NCBI GenBank assembly: GCA_013397695.1
Contig: VYZI01000074.1
Coordinates: 1,981,237 to 2,045,236, forward strand
Origin: Centropus unirufus
Taxonomy: Eukaryota; Chordata; Aves; Cuculiformes; Centropidae
DNA length: 64,000 nucleotides
Direction: 5' to 3'
Shown: in pieces, positions 44,501-51,067 of the stretch
Layout: every line of letters starts with the position of its first letter
Position numbering within the stretch: the first letter of the stretch is position 1
The notes under the pieces: model-generated
What the model saw: only the letters and a program-made list of their open reading frames with translations
What the model was told of the DNA's origin: nothing
Databases searched by the model: none
Program-made: the position numbers and the translations under genes

Positions 44501-47500
44501 GCCACCCACAGGGCCCCTCGCTACTGAGAAGCAGGGTCTGCTGCCACCTCCAGCCAGCAGGGCTGGAGCAGGAACCACACTGGCCACAGCTCTGAGAAAA
44601 CCACAGCGCAGCCACTCAGGAGCAGGGACCCTTCTTCCAGTGTTTTGTGCTGTTGGAGTGCAAAGCCCAGGGTCCATATAAACAGAATCCTGCCAGGGGT
44701 CACATCTGCCTCTCCTGACGCATTGCACTCAATGAAAGCAGAAAGAAAAGGCAGTTTGCCACAGCTGCCTTGCTGAACTCAAATCCTGCCTCAAGCAAGT
44801 AAAATGCTGTTTTGGTGTCAAGTAGGAAAGATCTGATAAAAATCTCAAGTACACCATGTGACTTCATGATGTTCTAGCATGAAGCAGCCACCCTTCTGAT
44901 GTACCAAAAACCACAAAGAGACCCTAGAAGAGCAGATTCTACCACGATAACCAGAACTGGTCTTTGGGAAAGTCCAGACTACAAAAATTCTTCCAAGTAT
45001 GAAGCGCAGGGAAGCTGAAAGACAGCAGACTGTGGCCTCCTTGCTTCAGAAGTTAATGTATAGACTGAAGTTCTAGTTCTTAGCCTGGGATTACAGAAAC
45101 TCTCATGTTTCCTGGCCATGCAGCCTTTCAGCTTTGATTCCTCAGGAAAAGAGAGAGAGCAAAGTGTCCGTGTGTAACATTGGGAAAATTTCTGAGTAGG
45201 AACGTCACCATTTTATACAACTCAGCAGCCCGTGGCTGTCAGTCCAGGTCTACACCAGGATTTGAAACACCTAAACACCGGAGATAATCCACACTGACAG
45301 TTTGAACCTATTGCAAAGCACAGAGAGACAGAAACTATGCAGGGAGGACACACCTGAACATCGTGGTGTTTTCAAATTGTTTCGACCTCCTCAGTTTCAG
45401 CTGAGGAGGACCCACAAGCTCTAACCCGCGCTGAAATGACTCCTCCACAGCGTGACTATCCAGCCATGTCCTCAAATGTATCTGCACTTCAGTAGTTGAA
45501 GAGCTGAGGTTAGGAGCAGGGATTTGTTTTCACAATAGTGATTCATAGAATCACAGAGTGGAAGGGACTTTAATGCCCATCCAGTGCCAACTCCCCTGCC
45601 ATGGGCAGGGACACCTCCCACCAGACCAGGCTGCTCAAGGCATGATCCAACCCGGCCTTGAACACCTCCAGGGAGGGGGCATCCACAGCCAGGAACCTGG
45701 GTCAGTTCCTCACTACCCTCAGTGTGAAGAATTTCTTCCTGATGTCTAATATAACACTTCCCCTTTCCAATTTAAAGCCACTCCCAATAATCCTATCACT
45801 TCATGCCCTTCTGAAAAAGTTCCTCCCCAGCTTTCCTGGAGCCCCTTCAGGTACTGGAAGGTGCTGTAAGTTCTCCTCGGAGCCTTCTCTCCTCCAGGCT
45901 AAACAGCTCCAACTCTCTCAGCCTGTCCTCACAGCAGAGCTGCTCCAGCCCTCTGACCATCTTTGTAGCCTCCTCTGGACCCGTGCCAACAGTTCCATAT
46001 CCTTCTTATGCTGAGAACTCCAAAACTGGACACAGGACTCTAGGTGGGGTCTCACAAGAGCAGAAAGGCAGAATCCCCTCCCTCTCCCTGCTGGCTGCGC
46101 TGCTTTTGCTGCAGCCCAGGGCACCGCTGCCCTCTGGGCTGTGAGCACACATCGCTGCCTCATGTCGAGCTTCTCATCCCTGAGCACCCCAAGTCCTTCT
46201 CCCCAGGGCTGTTCTCAATCCCATCATCCCCATCCTGCACTGAAACTGCAGATTGCCCCGACCCAGCTGCAGGACCTTGCATTGGGCCTTGTTGAACCTC
46301 AGAAGGTTCACACAGCCCCACTTCTCCAGTTTGCCCAGGTCCCTCTGGATGACATCCCGTCCTTCCGGTGTGACAACTGCACCACTCGATTAGCATTCCC
46401 ATACTTACTTAGCCAAGATGCCCACACTCAGGAACAACTTGATAACTTCTGTGATGCACACAGCTGTCGTTGAGAAGTACAGTTCTGCCTCCACCGTCCT
46501 CGTGTACCTCAACGCGACTGTGTACGTTGCAGCAACCAGGGTCATCACGGTGAGGCAGTACAGCTTGAAGAGCAAGCTGACATTTTCTGAAGAAAAAAAA
46601 AAAAAAAACAAACAGGAAGATGATGACACCACGTGCCTTTCTTTTTAATTTAGGAACTGAGACAGTTCTCCAGCTGGAGGGCTGCTGTGGCACCTTATAA
46701 CCATTACTGATATGGAAAATGCTGGCAAATAAACTCTCTTAACACTCCTTTTGGAGTTTTAGAAAGCAAAGCACCCTTTAGCAGGGCTGGGCAACACGGG
46801 GGAGTGATCTCCATCAGTGGTGTGCAGCCAGACAAGAGTTGGGGACAGGATGCATTTCCCACTTACAGGCATATGGATAAATTTTCCCAGAAATCCTATG
46901 CGTATTCTGTTACTTTCCAAGGACTAATTCTAATCTTATGAAACTTCACAACAGTCACAACCCTTGTTAATTTGGAGCTGGCTCCAACTCTCTGCCTGAC
47001 ATTGCCTCTGGATGAAAACTGAGGTGATTACAGAAGACACGTCTGTCCAGCCCATATTATCCTTCCCACATTATCATCTTCAAAGAGTGAACGGTGACTG
47101 ATAAAAAAGCTGTGCAACTGCAAACCTGCTCTCAGGGAAAGAGAACACACTCTCAGAGCAACATTCTTGCTTTCAAAGCCCACAGCTGCTTAGAGGAAAC
47201 TTAACTGTGCTCTAGCTTAAATCAAACTATTCCACTTTCTGTCATAGTAACTTCTCGTATCCTTACAGTGCTGCGAAACAATTCCTACTAAAAGTCTAAA
47301 TTAAATTTAAAAGCCTTTTCTCAAAGAACAGACAGAAACACCACGTGTTTGAAAATAAGACGTCCTCCTGCCCTCACCCTTTGTTCTACAAAACTAATGA
47401 NNNNNNNNNNNNNNNNNNNNNNNNNNNNNNNNNNNNNNNNNNNNNNNNNNNNNNNNNNNNNNNNNNNNNNNNNNNNNNNNNNNNNNNNNNNNNNNNNNNN

Positions 47501-49355
47501 NNNNNNNNNNNNNNNNNNNNNNNNNNNNNNNNNNNNNNNNNNNNNNNNNNNNNNNNNNNNNNNNNNNNNNNNNNNNNNNNNNNNNNNNNNNNNNNNNNNN
47601 NNNNNNNNNNNNNNNNNNNNNNNNNNNNNNNNNNNNNNNNNNNNNNNNNNNNNNNNNNNNNNNNNNNNNNNNNNNNNNNNNNNNNNNNNNNNNNNNNNNN
47701 NNNNNNNNNNNNNNNNNNNNNNNNNNNNNNNNNNNNNNNNNNNNNNNNNNNNNNNNNNNNNNNNNNNNNNNNNNNNNNNNNNNNNNNNNNNNNNNNNNNN
47801 NNNNNNNNNNNNNNNNNNNNNNNNNNNNNNNNNNNNNNNNNNNNNNNNNNNNNNNNNNNNTCAGGGCATTACCTGCCGTGTTCCGCACATCCTAAAGAAA
47901 TCTCCTTTAACTGGGATGAGTTTGTGTTCCTTTGCTGATTAAGGAATGCGCTAGCAGATAAACTCCGAGCTGATCTGTAATAACTGTTCATTTGATATGG
48001 GAATGAATTACTGAGTCCAGTGTAAACCATGTTTTGGGTCATTTTTCTTTCAAGCCAGGGATGTCTTCTCTTGCATAACATTTCTGCAAGGTACAGTTAA
48101 TACCTCCTGCTGCAGCAATCATTTATATTAGCTACTTCCTTACAGATAAAAATCTTAACCCACGTCAGTAACCACTTTTAAAAGGTAGAGCCAATTACTT
48201 TTTGGACTAACAACGCTTAAACGAGCTTTACAAGCTGTAATCCATTTTTAAATTAAGTCTGGGCTCCGGGGAGAGCTGGGGAGGGGGGTAATGGGAATCC
48301 AAGGGTGCAACAACCAGGAAAGAAAATAACCCACTCCAGGCTTGCAAGACTGCATTTTGTTACACTGATATCATTATCAGCCTGGCTTTCCACGTCAAGA
48401 TTTTAAGTCTGGGTGCTACCACACCAAAACTAAGTTGCCTATACTGACTACTCTTAAAAAAAAAATCCACTTCTTAAAAAATAAATGCCCCATTTCGGCA
48501 AGGGTTTGCAAAGTCGGGTAAACCAAACGCAGCAGGACGGGATAATGGGCCCAGAAGCTGCCCATTGCCGCGTGATGCTGGAAGCTGCACGGGGTTCCTC
48601 GTCAGCCAGGATATTTCCCAGTCTGGCTCCCACGTGTCCCACCGGGAGCAGCTCCGGGGCGGGAGGGAAGCACGCGTGGGGCGCCCACGGCTCGTCCCAA
48701 GAAGCCTGAATTTACGTCAGCTTCAGAACCAAAATTTAAAAAAAAAAAAAAAAAAAAGGGAAAAGTGAGCTGAAAGGCGCTGTTGCTGCTCTCCCAGCGC
48801 TTCCCTCGGCGGCTTCAGTAAACCCCGCTCCAGTGGCAGGGTTTTCCGGGAAAGGGGTCTCCTCCGCTCCTCGCCGATCCCGGCTGCCCGGCCCCCTCCT
48901 CCAGGGATGCCGGGGCAGGGTCTCCCGGGGGCAAAGCCGCTGGAGGCGCAGGAACCGCCCGGCTGAAGGGCTCCGGGACCCCCGCCACGAGCACGAGGCG
49001 AGGGGGGAGGGGGAAGCCCCTCCTGGCGCGCGCCCCCCCAACCGCCTCAACCGCCCCAACGGCCGCGGTGGAGGCGCCCGGCCCCTCAAGCCCCGGCCGG
49101 GGGGGGCAGTTCCACTCCCCTGGGTGGGGGGGGGGTGCAGGGAGACCCCCCCCAACCCCCGCGGTGGTGGCGCCCGGCCCCTCAAGCCCCGGCGGGAGGG
49201 CAGTTCCACTCCCCCGGGGATGGGGGGGGCCGGAGCGCGGCGCCCGCTTCGCCTTGGGCTGAGGGGGTGGGAAGGGGGGGGCTGAGCCCCCTCTCCGGGA
49301 GCGGCGCCCCCCTCCAGGGAACCCGCCCGCCGTCCTCACCTTTTGGAGGCGACAT
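29450..49355 (-). CDS. SLC35A1: CMP-sialic acid transporter, whole gene (8 coding exons)
   Basis: A Golgi nucleotide-sugar antiporter that brings CMP-sialic acid into the lumen in exchange for CMP, feeding sialyltransferases. Joined exons on the minus strand: 49355-49340, 46586-46409, 41475-41316, 40954-40802, 39459-39393, 33842-33666, 32741-32607, 29580-29450. They total 1017 nt, or 338 residues plus TGA; the human protein has 337. The product is strongly hydrophobic throughout, consistent with the family's ten membrane helices. Conserved blocks seen include LYCLTVMTLVAATYTVALRY, LSVPSLVYALQNNMAFVALS, KGFFYGYTYYVWFV and VVKYTDNIMKGFSAAAAIVL. The N-terminus differs from human (MSPPKEN against MAAPRDN), and the C-terminus ends KERLATV where human ends in IGV. 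All introns are GT-AG. Exon count and phases match the human gene. Confidence 0.97.
29795..30146 (+). mobile_element. CR1 LINE, flavour A, with internal deletions
   Basis: GGAGGCCAAGAAGGCCAATG begins the recognisable part. The body jumps from GAGAACAAGGGTTATGAGGA straight to CTTTCTTCACTGAAAGGGTC, losing about 200 bases present in other copies. Confidence 0.85.
30815..31013 (+). mobile_element. CR1 LINE, flavour B, internally deleted
   Basis: Contains the RT-derived AGCAAGTTTGCAGGTGACAC, then CAAGCTGGAAAAGTGGGGTT fused to the 3' end GGATGGGGCCTTGAGTAACC and CCATTCTGTGCTTCTA. Confidence 0.8.
31455..31775 (+). mobile_element. CR1 LINE, flavour A, 5'-truncated
   Basis: TCCTTATCACGGCCTACAGC through AAAGGTCTTTTCCAAGATTC; SLC35A1 intron 7, antisense to the gene. 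Confidence 0.85.
32074..32606 (-). other. GC-rich block in SLC35A1 intron 7 with open reading frame
   Basis: Directly after the exon 7 donor the exon frame stays open for about 177 more codons to a stop at 32074. The block is GC-rich, unlike other introns, and I cannot assign it to a repeat. The peptide is rich in Arg, Gly, Gln, Trp and Cys and looks non-coding in character. Confidence 0.5.
32607..32741 (-). CDS. SLC35A1: SLC35A1 coding exon 7
   Basis: Residues 251-296, LASVGGLYTSVVVKYTDNIM then KGFSAAAAIVLSTVASVVLF and GLQI. GTAAGT donor; the reading frame stays open far into intron 7 (see findings). Confidence 0.97.
33019..33553 (+). mobile_element. CR1 LINE, flavour A
   Basis: TATGATTCTGCCCCTGGACT through AACCTGGTGATTCTATGA; the 143-codon frame in it is CR1-derived. 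It lies in SLC35A1 intron 6, 110 bp after exon 6. Confidence 0.92.
33666..33842 (-). CDS. SLC35A1: SLC35A1 coding exon 6
   Basis: Residues 192-251, VYFEKVLKSSDTSLWVRNIQ through GFFYGYTYYVWFVI. TTTTGTAG acceptor, GTGAGT donor. A 5.5 kb intron separates it from exon 5. Confidence 0.97.
33988..34500 (-). mobile_element. CR1 LINE, flavour A
   Basis: CATCATAGAATCACCAGGTT through GCACACAGGACTCAATAACG; SLC35A1 intron 5, sense, in inverted arrangement with 33019-33553. Confidence 0.9.
35515..36078 (+). mobile_element. CR1 LINE, flavour A
   Basis: GGCCAGCAGGGCCAGGGAGG through CCAACCTGGTGATTCTATGA, well preserved. Confidence 0.92.
36079..37849 (-). other. SLC35A1 intron 5, middle
   Basis: No repeat recognised between two CR1 copies; many short overlapping frames but none with a recognisable product. 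Confidence 0.6.
37850..38698 (+). mobile_element. CR1 LINE, flavour B, reaching the reverse-transcriptase region
   Basis: The longest 5' extent of the flavour-B copies except perhaps 45540-46390. The plus frame reads LGPVLFTIIIDDTDSEIEGT, then HSKFAGDTKL, then GRDVIQRDLGKLEKWG, the C-terminal RT segment of CR1 ORF2. The catalytic Ala-Asp-Asp reads Ala-Gly-Asp. The frame ends soon after, so it is inactive. Confidence 0.9.
39210..39280 (+). mobile_element. CR1 3' end fragment, flavour A
   Basis: AATGAAGCAGTGGACAGCTA then GTTGGACTCGATGATCTCCA and the GGTGATTCT terminus; about 70 bases. Confidence 0.8.
39393..39459 (-). CDS. SLC35A1: SLC35A1 coding exon 5
   Basis: Residues 170-192, VEQNPWLGFGAIAVAVLCSG then FAG; only 67 nt, so no usable open frame marks it. 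It is located by the match to the human segment VEQNPLLGFGAIAIAVLCSG and by consensus splice sites TTGCAG and GTACAT. Confidence 0.95.
39903..40315 (-). mobile_element. CR1 LINE, flavour A
   Basis: GATCATGGAATCAACAGGTT through CCAGCCCCTTCCCCAAC; SLC35A1 intron 4, sense. Confidence 0.88.
40408..40444 (+). mobile_element. CR1 terminal fragment
   Basis: TTTTTCCAACCTTAATGATT then CCATGATCCTATGAAC; the last bases of a CR1 in the opposite orientation to its neighbour at 39903. A GC-rich CCCCRCCC stretch separates them. Confidence 0.6.
40802..40954 (-). CDS. SLC35A1: SLC35A1 coding exon 4
   Basis: Residues 119-169, VTYQLKIPCTALCTVLMLNR then SLSKLQWFSVFMLCGGVTLV and PAQATKVQ. Exactly 51 codons in phase 0 with a GTGAGG donor. 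Confidence 0.96.
41316..41475 (-). CDS. SLC35A1: SLC35A1 coding exon 3
   Basis: Residues 65-118, ETGSLARLTTSLKENVFGSP through NLDAAVYQ. TTTTGCAG acceptor and GTAACA donor. Confidence 0.96.
42405..43050 (-). mobile_element. CR1 LINE, flavour B
   Basis: TGGAATCATAGAATCATGAA through GGGCTGTGAGCACACATCGC; SLC35A1 intron 2, sense. Confidence 0.92.
43720..44312 (+). mobile_element. CR1 LINE, flavour A
   Basis: TGGCCTTCTTGGCCAATGGC through CCAACCTGGTGATTCTATTA; SLC35A1 intron 2, antisense. Confidence 0.92.
44313..45539 (-). other. SLC35A1 intron 2 segment
   Basis: Unique-looking; nothing recognised. Confidence 0.6.
45540..46390 (-). mobile_element. CR1 LINE, flavour B, long
   Basis: TTCATAGAATCACAGAGTGG through GTGTGACAACTGCACCACTC. 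Its 5' end stops about 20 bases from the SLC35A1 exon 2 donor. Its upper part is nearly identical, inverted, to 37943-38260. Confidence 0.92.
46409..46586 (-). CDS. SLC35A1: SLC35A1 coding exon 2
   Basis: Residues 6-65, first two membrane helices (SLLFKLYCLTVMTLVAATYT and on) to VGILAK. The acceptor follows a run of 16 T on the minus strand; the donor is GTAAGT, with a CR1 starting about 20 bp beyond it. Confidence 0.96.
47401..47860. other. Assembly gap, 460 N
   Basis: Unknown sequence in SLC35A1 intron 1. A further single N is at 50501 and one at 63904. Confidence 1.
48738..48757 (+). repeat. Poly-A run of 20
   Basis: Twenty A in a row in SLC35A1 intron 1, just outside the CpG island. No retrocopied body precedes it that I can recognise. 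Confidence 0.85.
49063..49230. repeat. Two-copy GC-rich tandem repeat, period 96
   Basis: CCGCGGTGG, GGCGCCCGGCCCCTCAAGCC and GGCAGTTCCACTCCCC recur 96 bases apart in SLC35A1 intron 1, with runs of 8-10 G after each copy. Confidence 0.8.
49340..49355 (-). CDS. SLC35A1: SLC35A1 coding exon 1
   Basis: Sixteen coding bases, MSPPK plus one base, ending at a GTGAGG donor. The start has A at -3. It is chosen because it splices in frame to exon 2 and gives a leader the length of the human one. Confidence 0.9.
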
Positions 49356-49774
49356 CGTGCCCGCAGGAGGCGCCGGGAGCGCGGGGCCGGGGCCGCCCGC
49401 CGCGCCCCGCCGCTCCTCCCATCGCACCACAGAGCGCGGCACGGCCGCCTAGAGCGCCCCTCGCCGCCACCACCGAGACGGGGCCGCTCCGTCCCGGCAC
49501 CGCGTCCCGGGGGGAAAGCGCCTCCAGCTCCAGCCCGTCAGAGGGGAGCAGGGACGCATCCCAGGCTGCTCCAGGCGCCATCCAGCCCGGCCAGGCAGTG
49601 TGTCCCAGCAATCGTTGGGATGAAAGCCCAGAACACCCCCGAGCGCGGCTGACGGATGTAAATGTTAAAGTCCTTGGGAGTATCTCGATCCCAAATTGGT
49701 GTTTGGAATCTGCGTGTTTCAGCTTTATCAATTGTGCCACTTCAGTCAGCAGCCCCAGCACAAAAGGGAAATGA

Positions 49775-50720
49775 AACCGTAGAATCCTAGAATCACCAGG
49801 TTAGAAAAGACCTCCGAGATCCTTGAGACCCTGGCTGCCACTAAACCAGATCCCTGAGCACCTTATCTCCCAATTTTTTAAACACCTCCAGGGATGGGGA
49901 CTTCACCACTTCCTTGGCAGCTGTTCCAGCACCTGATGACCCTTTCAGTGAAGAATTTTTTCCTCATGTCCAATCTGAACCTGCCCTGGTGCAGCTTGAG
50001 GCCATTCCCCCTTGTCCTATCCCCTGTCACTTGGGAGAAGAGACCAGCACCCACCTCTCCACACCCTCCTTTCAGGCAGCTGGAGGCAGTGATGAGGTCT
50101 CCCCTCAGCCTCCTCCAGGCTGAACAACCCCACTTCCCTCAGCCGCTCCTCATAACCCTTGTTCTCCAGCTCCTTCCCCAGCTTTGTTGCCCTTCTCTGG
50201 ACACGCTCCAGGACCTCAATGTCCTTCTTGGAGTGAGGGGCCCAGAACTGCACCCAGGATTCGAGGTGTGGCCTCACCAGTGCTGAGTCCAGGGGCAGAA
50301 TCACCTCCCTGGCCCTGCTGGCCACGCTGTTTCTGATCCAGGCCAAGATGCCATTGGCCTTCTTGGCCACCTGGGCACACTGCTGGCTCATGCACATTTG
50401 GCTGTCAACCAGCACCCTCAGGTCTTTCTCCTCCAGGCAGCTTTCCAGCCACTCTTCCCAAGCCTGTAGCGCTGCCTGGGGTTGTTGTGTCCCAAGTGCT
50501 NCAACCAGCACCCTCAGGTCTTTCTCCTCCAGGCAGCTTTCCAGCCACTCTTCCCAAGCCTGTAGCGCTGCCTGGGGTTGTTGTGTCCCAAGTGCTGGAC
50601 CTGGCATTTGGCTTTGTTGAACCTCATCCCATCAGTCCAGCCTGTTCAGATCCCTTCGAAGATCCTCCCTACCCTCAAGCAGATCAACACTTCCTCCCAC
50701 CTTAGTGTCATGTGCAAATA
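49775..50720 (-). mobile_element. CR1 LINE, flavour A, longest flavour-A copy
   Basis: GTAGAATCCTAGAATCACCA through CCTCCCACCTTAGTGTCATG. It carries a 95-bp exact duplication around an N (50406-50596), so its true length is probably ~96 bases shorter. Confidence 0.9.
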
Positions 50721-50766
50721 AATCAACTCCTCCAGGAATAAACAGCCACAGCAAACTCCTTTGTTT

Positions 50767-50772
50767 TTTATT
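50767..50772 (-). terminator. CFAP206 polyadenylation signal AATAAA
   Basis: Canonical AATAAA on the minus strand, 65 bases after the stop codon and just before a CR1 copy, giving a short 3' UTR. Confidence 0.6.
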
Positions 50773-50836
50773 TCACCTACATGCAGGCATGGTCTTATTT
50801 TCACTCAATACCCATTTTTCGGTCTCTCATTTTCAC

Positions 50837-51067
50837 TTAGCTTTCATCTATTGGTCTTGTTAAGTCTACTTTGACCATGTGAGTAGTAGGAGATGATCTT
50901 CCTCGCAGACCTTGCAAGAAAATCTGTGGTCTGGGTACACAGCTCGAGTTGTCACGCTTGGTCTGGGTGCTGGCATCTTTGGGCAAGTACACTTGGGTGC
51001 AGTTCTCTCTTCTCATGTGGCTGCGATCTGTCTGCATGCCATGAGTCGATTTGTTGCGCAAATTGGC
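50837..51067 (-). CDS. CFAP206: CFAP206 last exon and stop
   Basis: Visible residues 333-408, ANLRNKSTHGMQTDRSHMRR then ENCTQVYLPKDASTQTKRDN and PRPQIFLQGLRG, ending VDLTRPIDES and TAA at 50837-50839. Confidence 0.96.
   Translation of the reverse strand, partial: ANLRNKSTHGMQTDRSHMRRENCTQVYLPKDASTQTKRDNSSCVPRPQIFLQGLRGRSSPTTHMVKVDLTRPIDES

Larger units (their letters stand above)
48780..49620. promoter_or_regulatory. CpG island and promoter of SLC35A1
   Basis: The GC- and CpG-dense block surrounds SLC35A1 exon 1 and its first intron. The 5' UTR should lie between the ATG (49355) and about 49450 on the minus strand. An upstream ATG at 49422 is in a strong context. Long G runs near 49100-49280 suggest quadruplex potential. 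No TATA box is evident. Confidence 0.8.

Noticed and set aside
47345..47942. Long open frames of 164-197 codons on both strands
   Set aside because: They are created by the 460 N of the assembly gap and contain almost no real codons.
48736..49339. Open frames of 157 and 174 codons in the CpG island
   Set aside because: Frames open because GC-rich DNA lacks stops; low-complexity Pro, Gly and Arg content and no relation to a known protein. They overlap SLC35A1 intron 1.
50736..50745. AATAAA on the plus strand at the end of the 49775-50720 CR1
   Set aside because: No plus-strand gene ends here; the functional candidate is the minus-strand AATAAA at 50767-50772.
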